Shown: positions 24,712-36,673 of the stretch, in pieces | Numbering within the stretch: position 1 is the first letter of the stretch | Layout: every line of letters begins with the position of its first letter | From: Pachyseris speciosa | Lineage: Eukaryota; Cnidaria; Anthozoa; Scleractinia; Pachyseridae | Direction of reading: 5' to 3' | NCBI GenBank assembly: GCA_016490735.1 | Contig: JAEMWC010000128.1 | Coordinates: 214,501-278,500, forward strand | DNA: 64,000 nucleotides | Made by a program: the position numbers and the translations under genes | The notes under the pieces: generated by a model | Database searches by the model: none | Told to the model about the DNA's origin: nothing | What the model saw: the letters and a program-made list of their open reading frames with translations, nothing else

Positions 24712-27700
24712 GCGGCGCCGCAATTAGAATATTTATCTCTTTACTTATGACATTGTATACACAAACACTGAGGGCAGACAGTTTTTGTGTTCTTCCATTA
24801 ATTTTGATCCTCCAATTTTAATTTTTAATCACCTTACAATCTTCATTTTTCTCACCTTCCCTTAAAATGACTCTCCCCTCCTTCTTTTCTACTTCTTCAT
24901 AAACACTCTAAAAATCACCCAACAATTCTGAGATATTTATGGGGTTATGTGCTACAAAACTGTGATTGCTTTTTTGGAATGCATGAGATCTCGAGAAGAT
25001 AATAAGGATAAAAGGTCTAAAAGGGACAAAAATGTGGCATTCAGGTGTAACTCCCTCTTTTATTTAGAGTAGCATATTTCTAGTTACTAGTTTTCTACGC
25101 TGCTGGCTGCCTTCTTATGCCTTACTTGCGTGTCTTTATTATATATTTATTTATTTATTAAGTCTGAAAGACTGTAAAGTTCTGTGAGCAAGTAGTAGCA
25201 AGAGTAACAAGAGACGCGCACCGAAGGCGCGAGATTCGTGGTGGATCAGGGGGCATGTTCGGCTGTGAATGTTTGCCCTAAAAATTGGGTTGCCTGAGAC
25301 TACGTTTAGTGGGTTTTGAAATCAAACAGTGAAGATGGAACGATTAACATTAAGATTAACATTTAATATAACGGATAAACTACAAACAATGCACGGTTTT
25401 TTATGTGGAAGCGAAAAGCTTAATAAAGAGGCAACTAATTAAAGAAACAAACTGATGACAGAAAATGAAAGCGCAAAATAGTGAGTATAACTGCCCTTGT
25501 AGCAGTCGTACAGCATCAGTGAACAACGTCTTATAAGTGTGATATGAGGCCGTGTGCCGTCCCGTTATGTGTACGGACTTATAACACGCCTGCATACTTT
25601 GCATTTCTTACAACACATTTAATTTGCCAGACAGACAGACCTTCGCTGCCCATGGGATAGGGCGAGGAGGAGAGGGGGAGGGTGAGGGAGGCACCACCCC
25701 TCACTCTAGTCTTGTTTCGGCTGGCAATGAACCTCATAAAGATGAAGAAGATAGTAATCCCCTACCAGTTCCAGACCTCTGTTTTCATTGGTCCCTATGA
25801 CCTGTAAGCTCTTTTGTTATCAGGGCTAGGGGTATCCAAACACAGACCGCGTCTGAAAAGCTACAAGTTCTCTTGAAGAAGACGTCTCTTAAGGTATTAA
25901 AATACCTTACCTTCCTCTGTTGTTGTAAATAAACACTTTCTCTTAGTTTTGCCCAATTTTGTAATACTTTTCTGTTCCATTTCCCGACTTTTGTTTATAT
26001 ACACGTTCAACACATACCTTTCATTCAAGATTTCTAAATCTGAAGCCGAGAACATTATAGAAATGTCTGTAAAATTGCGAACCGTGCATCGAATGAAATC
26101 TGAATTTTTGTCATGAACAATTCTTTCTTGGTTTATATGGCTTTTTTAAACACCAACTCAATCTTACTTTCAGTGAGCAATTGATTTAATCGCGATGAAT
26201 GGATCTTAAGAGAAGATTTGTACATTTTTTCAGAGGTTCATCTTCGGTTTGTAGTGGATTAACTTCACCATCAAAGCCATAACCTGTATAGGCAAGTCAA
26301 GATGGCTGGAATTTGTTTGATTTGATTTTTGTTCGTTTGTTTATTTGTTTTGCGTTTTTATGTACCTCGACTTCATATCTGTCATTAAAGTGGCTGGTAC
26401 CGGTTTTACTCGCGTGGAGAGTCTGGCCACTATCGCGCGCGTCACACTTTATACGCGCGAGATTTGAAGAACGGGAGAAACAAAAACAAATATGGCGGCG
26501 CGAGGCTTTCTTCGAGCAAGGCTACGTTTGTCCTGTTCAAAAAGAAATTCGCCTTTATCTGAGGCCGTATGTACTCGATCGCCTTAAGTGAATTCAATTT
26601 ACATAGGAAAATTTGTTTCTGGAGATTGATAATGCATATTAAAGTTCCAAAGAGATAATTCCCACCTCTACTGCGATCGATCGTGTTGGGAACCAGGAGG
26701 ATAAGTAGCCGGTAAGTAATTGTAAAACTGCAAAAGTGGGATAGCACTTCAATTATACTTACAGGTAATACATCTCAACATTCTATTATTTCTATGCCTC
26801 ATCACCTCATGTTGTTTGCTGCGAATCATATCCGCATTTGTGTCAGAATTGCGTGCAGTTGACATGTGTTTTCAAGTGTTCTGCGAGCAATTTAGTCAAT
26901 TCCACGCTTTTGCTTGGTGTTATTTAACATAAACATGCTTAGTCGTGCCACAAGTTGTGGAGAAATTGTTTTAAGTGAGCCCAAACGCTCGGCAACCCCA
27001 TCAACTCAGCGCGTGGACTGCAAACAAGGCTACGGTAGGTGCCCGCGCGTGTACGCGTAATGGTAGTGGCAGTCAGCAAAGTGCATGACCAAATATCGAT
27101 CTTTTAGAATCCAGATTTTGAAATGCGCGAAAACGCGCGTGGAAATTGCTCAACTCACGAAGGTTTTTGCAAGAAAGCGAGCCCGGTGACCCCCTCTTTT
27201 TATTGTTTCAACATTTTCGTCTTGTAAAGAGGAAACATCACCCAAAATTCAAGAAAATTCTATCAGAGAAATTTTATGCTACTCATAAATTGCCTTTTCT
27301 CGCGTTTATAAAAAATCCGCTTGATAGAAAATTTTTAAAAACATTTTGCAGTTTCCTTTTCAAATGGTAAAAGTAATCACGTGAAAAAAATATGGGAGTC
27401 ACCGAGTTAGTTTTCAAATTATAAGTGCCAGAAGCTTAAATGCAGCTCTGAATAACCCTCACGTAACGTTACCATGGTAACAGCTGATGACGTAATAATA
27501 GTTATTTTGGTCAACGACTAAATTTATAATTTAATCTTGCAAAAGTTACCTTACGGCCTCGGTTTGCCTTTGCGTCCGTTTCTCTCAAAGTTTATGTAGT
27601 GAAAAAGCTGAAAACTGGTACCAGCTACCTTAAACACACAACTTGGCAATATCCAGCCATCTTGTTCCACCCTTAGCTCTGGATCTGATTACGGCCTAAA

Positions 27701-28480
27701 GCTGTGGCTGGCAGGAAATGAGGGATGTTACCCTCTCTCCTCAACCCCCTTCCCCCCCCCCCCCCCCCTTATGCTATTGTAGGTTATAAGACTTTTCAGA
27801 ACGTTCCAGATCGGTTTTGAAAATTTTTTTGCCAAGTACAGGATTTCCCTGGCATCGTTAAGTACCCCAGTACCCATAAAACCTCTCCTATCGGTTAAAT
27901 TAAAATTGTATGTTAATAACGACTTCTTACGCCCTTTATTATTTACAGCTGAGTTAAATCTACCACTCTCAACATTATTATTACTATCTTTTCCTGTGTG
28001 TGAGAGCTTATTATAAAGTGTCAGTTAAGTAGCCCCCGAGGGAGGGGTCAAACTGTAATAATGCACTTTACTTAAAGAGGGTGGCACGGAAAAGTTGAGG
28101 TAACTAATAAACTTGTGGCCCTCTATTTAAAAATTATAATAAAACTAATATACTATAATACGAAGTGTACATGGAAATATAAGAGCTAAAAGATAAAATG
28201 ATTGTTAAATTTTATAACCTGTCTATCAACAAAACTAAGAAATGTCTAGAGCAACCAACACTCAGGGTCTTTAAATAATTAAGGAGAAAGTGCTGTCTTT
28301 GTAATGACATCTACAAACGGTTAGACTTTCTAGTCTTCTCGGATAAGGACGATAAACTGTAGGCCCCGTCCCACAACTCTTTATAATTCTCTGATTCTGT
28401 GGGACGTAAAAGAACCACTAGGGATGTAACAAAACTCTGGCAGTGACCACCCCTAGTGTCTGTCTTAATTTGATATTGAC
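24712..28480. other. no gene seen; repeat debris
   Basis: Starts with the displaced tail of the tRNA-like repeat. No open frame shows conserved sequence. A C-run lies at 27752-27768. Loosely complementary segments occur near 26292-26410 and 27610-27665 (AAGATGGCTGGA against TCCAGCCATCTT; GGCTGGTACC against GGTACCAGC), so an old TIR element of about 1.4 kb may span this part. Confidence 0.5.
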
Positions 28481-28539
28481 ATTACGGGGGCACTCATAAC
28501 TCAACTTCATTAATTGTAAACTGCGTTATAAGCAGTATG

Positions 28540-28632
28540 GCAAAGTCCCCCGGCCAGTATTGTAATGCGCATTTGAATATTGCATAGAAAATGCGCAATA
28601 TAAATGTGATATATTATATTATTATTATTATC
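28540..28632 (+). mobile_element. LINE 3' tail remnant
   Basis: Contains AATGCGCATTTGAATATT, then AAAATGCGC and TATAAATGT, followed by an ATT microsatellite. This is the typical 3' end of CR1-like LINEs in cnidarians. No coding part remains. Confidence 0.5.
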
Positions 28633-28734
28633 TAATAAGAATAAGAATAAGAATTCTAACAAAATAAAATGTAACTAAAGAGCAATTGATGAATCAAATG
28701 TTAAAATATAAAATGATGTAGTTTCTGTACATCA

Positions 28735-28870
28735 AAAAGACTGTTTCTATAATTTTTCTTTTAAAGAATTCCTAAGTTCCAAACTTAAGCTGTTCCAAAG
28801 TTGACAAGTGGTAACTGTCAATGATCTACCGCCTTCGGTCATACGATTAAATCTCTGTATCAAAGTGGGC
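28735..28870 (-). mobile_element. CR1-like LINE C-terminal fragment
   Basis: On the minus strand the translation includes RFNRMTEGGRSLTVTTCQLW and NSLSLELRNSL. This is the conserved C-terminal tail following the reverse transcriptase of CR1/Jockey-type LINEs. Only about 45 codons survive. Confidence 0.6.
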
Positions 28871-30061
28871 TTTTGAACAATGGTTTATCGTCATGGCGTT
28901 TTCGCCACCTGACTATTGTGGATTGTTTGCTTAAAAAAGAAGTTTACGAAGGGGGGTTACGCGGCACCCCAGGACCCCCCCCCCCTCCCCCCCAGCTAAG
29001 CCCCTGCATTTCCTCCTATATTAACTGATCACCTAGTAACACAACTGATATATTTTGGGTAAACCTTTTACACAATGGACGCTGTTTCTTTCACGTTTTA
29101 GGTGACTCCTTCGAACTGAAAAGCTACCTGGCTTGAAAATACGCCTTCACAAATACAACCCTTGCAGTTTGCTGACTTAGCAACTGCTGCTTGCAGTTTG
29201 AACTAAAGAACGCGGATAAACTTGACCATATCTGGTTATATTGACCCTCTACACCACAAATGGGCTTTATATAGCAGCAGCCTCTATAGTCAAGATAATT
29301 CTTCAAATGTTGTACACACGATCCTATTAACAAGTTGAATAATGGACAGAATCGCAGACAAATTAGGTGCAATTACACTGGTCATTTTGCACACAGGTAA
29401 ATAGCCTTTACCAGCAGGGAAGCAATGTTTTATGTGTAATCGGTCTTTCCAAAGTGAAATGGATACGTCCAGAATTGCTCATGACAGTTCCAGATGTAAG
29501 TCTTAAGGTTATCGACACCCCAAAGCGGCTCAACCAATCACAGTGATTGCCAGACGCAGGGAAACCACGTGATGTTTACTTACCCCTTGGGTAATTTATC
29601 AGCGTGAAACCGCAAACGGGGAGTACTTCAGAACCCAGTGTAAGCCCAACCCAAACCAATACCCTAAGGCTCCCCATGGGCAAAAGATCTAATGTAACCG
29701 CACCTACTGTAATGATCACAGCATCACTTCAGAAAGTGTCACATAATTAATCACCTAAAAACACGTGACTTTACAGAAGATGCAATAGTAGTGTATAATA
29801 TAATGACAGTCTTTGACGCATTGAATACAAAAATGGCTGATCTTTTAAACCAACTAGCGAGAAAGAAAACACTATAGGATAATGCTCGCACCCGGCCCAG
29901 TGGGTTTCTATTAACTTTTGTAGTTGCTCTAGCACGCCATCTTACAATAAAAAAAAATCGTCTGAAATACCTTCAACTACTACCGGTTGACCAACTGTGT
30001 TTGGAGACCTTAGGGCATTTTTATCAAGGCTGTTAGGTCTGTTTAACAGTCTGTTTTGTAG

Positions 30062-30207
30062 ATGACGGAGCCAATGTTGTGGTGACCGTGAAAATACTTA
30101 GCAAAGGCGAGAAACTGACTTCCATCTATGATGAAGTGCTGAACAGCCATAGCACTGTTGATTGGCAGATCTTGATATATTTCGAAGAAACTACCGGAAC
30201 AATCTTG
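30062..30207 (+). CDS. candidate isolated host exon
   Basis: A 146-nt segment bounded by a good acceptor (CTGTTTTGTAG, ending 30061) and donor (GTAAGA, from 30208). One frame is open throughout (two leading bases, then 48 codons) and encodes a balanced sequence including VVVTVKILSKGEKL and a WQILIYFEE beta-like strand. The other forward frames contain stops. It is not recognised. No neighbouring exon with equal support was found within several kilobases, so it is either part of a long-intron host gene or a relic. Confidence 0.4.
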
Positions 30208-30509
30208 GTAAGAAAATATATTTAAAACGTTTCAGTATCAGTTGGTAGAAAGCATCACGAACACTGAAAAACATGAGCGTAAGGGATTGGCACCTATTGT
30301 ATCGGAGTGACCCATTACCAACTTTACTATCTTCATTAATTAGTATAAATCTACCAGCGTTCTATCACTAATGCAGTTCTCTGATTGGCTATGCTTCTCG
30401 CTATCTATTCTGTGATAGATGGTGAGTAGCTTCGGGTTGGCAGCAAAATGGCGGCTACTTCTTTGCGTTTTCGATTTGTCTACGAGGAGGATTAAGATAT
30501 TTTACTTGT

Positions 30510-30690
30510 TTAGTTTTAAACCACTAATAGATTTAAACCAAAACATATAGATTTTGAGCTCGAGATTTCTATCGCGGGGTAGCTGATGAGGGCGCAGCCC
30601 GAATGAGCTATCATACATATAAATCTCGAGCTCATAATCTAATTGCCAGTGTTTTAGTTTAAATCTGTTGGTCGTTTAAACAGAGAAAAA
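30510..30690. repeat. palindromic repeat
   Basis: Nested complementary arms: GATTTAAACCAAAACA-like against TGTTTTAGTTTAAATC, and GAGCTCGAGATTT against AAATCTCGAGCTC. The centre is a second palindrome around GGTAGCTGATGAGGGC / GCCCGAATGAGCTATC. No coding potential. Confidence 0.6.
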
Positions 30691-31403
30691 CACAGTTTTG
30701 TTAGTAATAAGATGAGCTATTCCAATGTGTTCTCTTTCGTTCTTTTCACTACACTACACATACAATACTTCCCTTAACTTCACAAGGGAAGGTTCACAAG
30801 AGAGGATTTATCACAATGTTTTATAGGCAAAATCTATGCAAATTGACTATCTTTTTTATTGTCTGATATCTTACATTGCCATCTGTTCATTTTTTTTTCC
30901 ATTTAATTCTGTGTTTTGTTTTTGTTTTTGTGCTATGCTATTGGACAACTTCTTTCCTGTGTCAACTTTCTTTCGAAACCACCCAAAGTTATTTCGTGTT
31001 TCCACTCCTTTGACACTTAAATTCTGATCCAGAACCGCAGACTTCAAAAGGGTTTTGTAAAACCTGACAATGCTGCAATACGTGAAATGTTGTCTACCGA
31101 TGTTGATTTGATTTTCAAGAACTGTTTTATTTTTGTTTGAGCCGAAATACTGCAACATCGCTAAGCCATTCCGTTTGCGTTTTTTAATATCGTACAGACA
31201 AAACAACATGCGCATATTCACACATGCAACAAAAAGCCAACCCATTTTGCAGCGTCAAGCAAAATTATTGTTTCTGTGAACAATATGTTTGAATGGAAAA
31301 TGTTCTATTGTATTTTTTTCATGGTTAATTTTAGGAAGGGAAGTAAATTTAGCAATTTTCGTTTTCAAGATTGTGTTATGGTCAGAACTTGATACGAAGC
31401 AAT

Positions 31404-31628
31404 AGACCATTTTACAGTTGTCGGTGAAATCGAGGCTTGGGGTGACCTTGTTTTGATACAAACCTCCCTACTTTTCTTATGTAAATCGTGTTTTTCTTAT
31501 GCTAACGAGTGTTTAATCAGCATAATTTCCATAAGAAAAGTAGGTAGGTTTGTATCAAAACAAGGTCACCCTTAGCCTCGCATTCAATCAAAGGCCAGGG
31601 TACTGAGCAAAGAGCTGTAAAATGGTCT
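31404..31628. mobile_element. 225-bp foldback MITE
   Basis: Ends AGACCATTTTACAG and CTGTAAAATGGTCT are perfect complements. An internal 41-nt arm pair (31441-31481 and 31530-31570, GGTGACCTTGTTTTGATACA...) is nearly perfect. A non-autonomous, hairpin-forming element without a gene. Confidence 0.75.
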
Positions 31629-32188
31629 TTTGCTGGTTTGCAAGTGACGTCACGGCAGCCATGTTGGAGGTCAAGAATAATGGCCTTTCTCTCCGCAGGG
31701 AACTAGATTCTATTTTTATGTAAATTATTCGAAAAAATTTCTATTGTTTTGAGCTCCAACACGGCCGCCCTGTCACGTGGATGCAAACCAAGAATAGTTT
31801 GTAATTTGGTTGTTTCCTTTTCTTTTCTTTTTTCTTTCCTTTTTTTACATTAAAATTTGTTTCCTTAGCTATTCCAGGTTAAAAATAGTTAATTCTGGAA
31901 CCTACCACGCATTTTGTTTGCATTTTTCTGTTCTTGGCTAAATTCAATTTATACAGAATCATGCAGGCAAATTAAAAGGCGTAGGAGGTAATGCTCATTG
32001 AGTGAAAAACTTCTTCATAACTTTTTCGCCAACGATTCGGCATTTGTTAGGCAACAACTTATAAATATTGGAAGCGGTAATGATCCATCAAAGTAAAAGT
32101 GCTAGAAACCGGTTTTAGGCACCTTAAGAAACTTACTTTTCCGACATTCTAATTTATGCCACGAATATCCAGCTCAAACTTGAACAAG

Positions 32189-32190
32189 TA

Positions 32191-32223
<33 letters not shown>

Positions 32224-32437
32224 TAAGCTGGCTCGACTGTCGCACGACTCCAGCACAACTTCGTTTTAGACGTCGAATTTAATTCTGTCGGATAAAAAGC
32301 TGTTGCCCAATCTCTTACACAGAGTCGTCGGGTGCCGTAATCAAAACACTGAGCAGCCATTGTACGAAGCAAATCCAAATTGTTAATTTATGAATTGAGT
32401 TCGACACGGCAGTAGCACGACGTTTGAAACGGGCCTA
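32189..32437. mobile_element. 250-bp TIR element (MITE)
   Basis: About 31-bp terminal inverted repeats (AGGCCTGTTTCAAACGTCGT against ACGACGTTTGAAACGGGCCT) are flanked by TA on both sides, consistent with a TA target duplication. No gene inside. Confidence 0.75.
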
Positions 32438-33445
32438 ATTTATGGGTATCCACAGAATCATCTGATTCAATAAAAGTATTACAGAAAATCCCTGAAATTG
32501 TCATAATACAAGCATTTGCAGGCGCATTTTAATAATTTAAATCGCACTACTTTACGTCACTGTTGTTTTACAGCACCTTTTTTTCAATAAGAAAAACTCC
32601 TCTGCTAATAGCTCCTCTATCAACGCCTCGGAGTAACTATCTGACAGTCTTTCTTCTTAAAATTTTATTTGGCCTGTTCATCTTCCCACTACACGGTCAC
32701 CTCTACGGGGATTTCCAAACGGCCTTGAATTGTATTGCAGTAAATTCGCGTAAAGTAAAGTTAGTCGCACATTGTTTTTGATGTGAATTTGATGTATGTT
32801 AACCTAACTTTTGGGAAATTTGCGTTAGTTTTGTGTAACGTGCATCGTTAATTTCCTATAATAAGGTAGTCATCGTCGTAGGTGGGGACATTCCATCGTC
32901 TTGAGGCTTCGGCCTGAGTATTGAGGCTTCGGCCTGCTCATACGGAAACCCAAAGTTTTCGCCTTGAGTCACCGGGATTCATCTTGACTTACTTTGAAAA
33001 CTACAAAAATTCGGTTACGCAACAGGACACTTTGATCTGTCCGTACTAAGAGCTAATAAATGTTAAAAGAAAAAGTTTTCTTTTTTTTTTTTTCAAGAAA
33101 AACAGTTTTCTGTTCATTTAGTCAAATTTTGCCGGCGATGCCTTCAGAGATTTTCCCGTCTTGAACAAAATTTGTGGACGCGAAAAACCATCTGCATTTG
33201 TCGAAAGTTGGTAATGACTGAAAATATATTTGAATAAACATCTTTTTTCAATGGTGTGGATAGTCCCTAATTGAATCCCATGTGGGTTTTTTTTATAGTA
33301 CCAGTTGAAAAACAAATATTCTTTGAGTGCCATTGCGATCCAAATTTAGTTGATTGGGTTTTCTGGTTAGTCACATGCGATGAAGACCCTTGGGTGCTTT
33401 TTCTAACTAAATGACTACATATAATCAGTTAAAATAAAAAGTTTT

Positions 33446-33793
33446 TTAAAAACCTGAACAGCTGCTGCTTTCAATCTCTGCAGCTACTTTATCGATGAGT
33501 TCTTTAACTTTCTCTTGCCCTTTCTTTATCTCGTCCTTATATCTTTCAATTTCATCACTAAATTTCGTTTCCTCTGGAGAAAGTACAAAACATGCAAACA
33601 ATGCAAACGCTAAAATGTAAAACACTTGACATCAGTGATAAATTTAGTGAATAATTATAGGTAACGTCGCTATCTTTTAGTGTTATTTACATTTCATTCA
33701 ACATTTACCTGCATGTTTTCCACATTGGTTTGCTAGGACCACCACTGAGCAAATGATGACGAGGAGAAAGAACACTGGTTTTTGAATAGCCAT
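33446..33793 (-). CDS. two-exon small secreted peptide gene
   Basis: Exon 1 is 33793-33709 and exon 2 is 33573-33446, joined by a 135-nt intron with GTAAAT donor and TTTCTCCAG acceptor. The splice keeps the frame (85 + 128 nt, 71 codons including stop). Predicted product: 70 aa with a clear signal peptide (MAIQKPVFFLLVIICSVVVL, then ANQC). It is followed by a highly charged amphipathic helix (KFSDEIERYKDEIKKGQEKV...) and an end SSSCSGF. Two cysteines bracket the helix in the mature part. A secreted peptide or small matrix protein of the host is the natural reading. The family is not recognised. No TATA or polyadenylation signal could be fixed. Confidence 0.6.
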
Positions 33794-34125
33794 CTTGACT
33801 CTGTCGGGTAAGAAAGTCCCACATTGTAAGTTTTACAGTTCTTAATGGTAATTTTTAGTGGCACAAGCTACAATAATGTTTTTTTTTCCTTGTAAGCAAT
33901 TTCAGTATACAGCTCTTTGTTGTCATGCCTGACTCAAATAATGGCGACCTGTTACCTAATTAATCAAACGAAACAGATAGCAAAAGAAAAGCAACGCGCA
34001 AAAAGCAAAAATACCTCTGAGTAAACTCTGAGTTGTGTTTTTCCTTTTTATTGTCTTTCTTTTTTTTTTCTCAACCCGCTCAGTGTGCAGCTTACCGAGG
34101 GATTAACAAGATCTTATCTGATTAT
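33794..34125. other. upstream region of secreted-peptide gene
   Basis: No open frame. It should hold the 5' UTR and promoter of the minus-strand gene, but I cannot point to a specific element. Confidence 0.4.
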
Positions 34126-34340
34126 CACCAAAATGAATCGAGCAGCTGCTGCATACTAATTACAAATTACGCGATTGCGTTGTTATTATCAATTCAATAC
34201 GGTCTAGATCTTTAGTGTCACTTTCAGCAGGAAGCGAATTCAAATTATTCAACAACAGTCATATGGCCTCCTCACTTAACCAAAAAAAGACAAAAATTGT
34301 GAGCAAACAAACTCTGGCACGCATTATCTACAACTTCCAG
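34126..34340. repeat. dispersed repeat, copy 2 of 3
   Basis: Shares CTGCTGCATACTAATTACAAA and following blocks, including ATTATCTACAACTTC, with 1-230 and, less completely, with 49795-49965. Confidence 0.5.
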
Positions 34341-34662
34341 AGTCGACAAGATATTAATTATGGAAAGTCATATACAAGGGCTATATTAAAGCTGAAAATG
34401 TATGCTAATTATAAATAACTAAGGAAGGCTTCTTACACTTTTGGCCAGTTTCTTCGAGAAATAAACGGTATCGTTAATAGTGTTATACAGCAGCTGGATG
34501 TCGTTTTTCAGAATATGTAGATAAGGTATCACAGTTAGTTGTCAACTCCTTATCACGTGCTGCTTTTCTATCACTGCTGTCAAAATTACGTCCTCAGCCA
34601 TCAAACGGAGTGAAAAAACACGCGTAGACCTTATCACGGTTTCAGACGCCATATTGGGGGAA

Positions 34663-34677
34663 GGGGGGGGGGGGGGG
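34663..34677. repeat. poly-G tract
   Basis: A run of 15 G after an AA-interrupted shorter run. It has no neighbouring gene. Confidence 0.8.
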
Positions 34678-35009
34678 TAGGCAAACAATAACAGAAATAA
34701 CAGTGAGAGTTTTGTTGTCCTTTTCGAGTGCCGAGAAACTGTATATTCACAGTCAGACGTTTCGAGAATAACCCCTTCACCAATGTAATAGTTGGTAGCG
34801 ACAAACGCTCGTGCTTACGGTAGATATGTTGCGTGCACGCTGCTCAGAAATAAACAATGAAACGAATAAAACACGAATGCGCGCGCTTGGTGCGGGGAAA
34901 TATGCCACAGAATGAAAAGAGACTGAAAAGATAATGTTGCCTCATGAAATTTTCAGAATTTTCAGGTCTTGTGGTGGAATATCAGTCTCATTTCATCCGT
35001 CTGTCTCCT

Positions 35010-35990
35010 GGCAGTTTCTCCTATGACTTGCTTGATCAAAGATACAGACATGTCATGAATGGAATTGTGGTCCGGTAGGTTAAAATGTTAAAATGTTGTT
35101 GTTGGTAACTTTCCACCGAACGGAGATGTTCGCCGAATTTATCAGCGAGTCTACCACCAGTTTCCCCAATGTACATAAATTTTCAGGGGGTACAGGTGAT
35201 TGCGTAAATAGGACTGGTCGTAGTGCAGCTGTGGCATTCTTCGAGCTGTACAACTCCGTTCGCGTGGTTAATGGTGGCCGTCCTGCAGGTGAACGCACAT
35301 GTACGGAAATTTTCCTGCTTGCTGTTGATCTTGGCCTGAGGAAGAGGTGCTGTGAACAAGGATGTCTCGAAGATTAGTATCCCGCCGATAAACGCACATG
35401 GGCGTGGTCGTGAAAATATCCTTTGTATGAGCATCGTCGGTCAGGATACCAAAATTTCTAATCAAAATCTTCTTGACATCCTTGTTCTTTGAGTGGTAGG
35501 TGAGGATCACAGGCACCCTTTCTGTCTGTTCCGCAGATCTTCCCTCTCCAGACTTTTCCAGTGCTCTCTGTCGACTGATATTAGATGCTTTTCTTTGGCC
35601 TGTCGCCTTGAAAAATGACGCCATCTTCATTACATTTGGTATTGTAATCATCTTCGTTGGAACAGACGAGACGAAGGTGAAGGAATTGACTGTATGAGAT
35701 GGCGTTTTTTACAGTGAGGAAGATGAGACGACCCATAATGAAGGCAGTCGTGTGTGTCCGTAGGCTTTTTGTGGGTGGTTGTTATTATCCGGTTTTCAGT
35801 GATAGAGAGACGGAGCTCTAAAAACGGAATACATATTTCGCTGATTTCAAAGGTGTACTTGAGCGCAGGATGATATGTTGCACAGTAGTTTATGAATTGT
35901 TCAAGATCCCCTGAATTTTTTAAATTACAGTGTCTACAGTGCAATTTCGTGAAGCGCCTGTTGTTCAGCAAAAGCCATATTAGCAATTAA
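35010..35990 (-). mobile_element. Penelope-like retroelement remnant (RT C-terminus and GIY-YIG)
   Basis: On the minus strand, 35986-35648 encodes the end of a Penelope-type reverse transcriptase (FEISEICIPFLELRLSI, then THKKPTDTHDCLHYGSSH and CKKRHLIQS). 35651-35268 continues with ILTYHSKNKDVKKILIRNF and YRRDTNLRDILVHS. About 35200-35100 carries a GIY-YIG-like YIGETGGRLADKFGEHLR. Frameshifts and stops break the frame several times and the N-terminal half is missing. It is a 5'-truncated, decayed Penelope-like element. Confidence 0.75.
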
Positions 35991-36673
35991 TAGTACTAGG
36001 CAAATGGCTCTACTGACAAAATTTATAGGATTTAGCCGTGCCAGAAAAGGTTCTCTGGGTTTTGAATTTTCCATACATTCCTCTGTGATTTTTTCCCTGG
36101 AATGTTTTAGACGGCTTTGCCTACCCGCCAAGATGGCGTCTGAAACAATGATAAGGCTTGATACAATCCTTCTGAAAAAAATAAAAGCAGAACAAGGAAA
36201 CGAAACCGAAAAGATTATAAGTTATAATAGCTGGCCAGCATGAACTCGGACTCGATCCCACCCGATAGGCCACAGCGATGTCCATTTGACCATACAAAGA
36301 GAGTGTGCAAAACTGGAATTTTATTTTAATTAAGAGAGGAATTCCTTGTTCAACATCCCAGTCACTTCACTTGTTCAAATAAATTGATCATCCTAATGCA
36401 TACAAGTTTCCCTTGAAGGTTGGAAAGTGCATCACAGATGAGTAATATGTTATGAGCTTGTGGGACAAATGTTAAGGGCACAATTTTAATTCTCTCCATT
36501 GCTCTCTCAACATGTATACGTACCCTTTAAAAACGGCGACAAAACTCAACCTCCATCCTACTAACCTGCTTATTGCCTTTGGTAAAGCTGGGTATTGCAA
36601 GAGAAGCACCTCTCGCTGCTAAGTCCTCAGCTATAAAAAATCCCCTCTCTGCTAATACTAAGTCCCCAAGTTC

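Noticed and set aside
26292..27665. Possible 1.4-kb TIR element
   Set aside because: Complementary segments are short and interrupted, and boundaries cannot be set, so it is mentioned only within a region note.
30575..30615. CTGATGAG...CGAA segment resembling a hammerhead ribozyme core
   Set aside because: No flanking helices I and III with a cleavable NUH site can be formed, and the segment is better explained as part of a near-palindrome.
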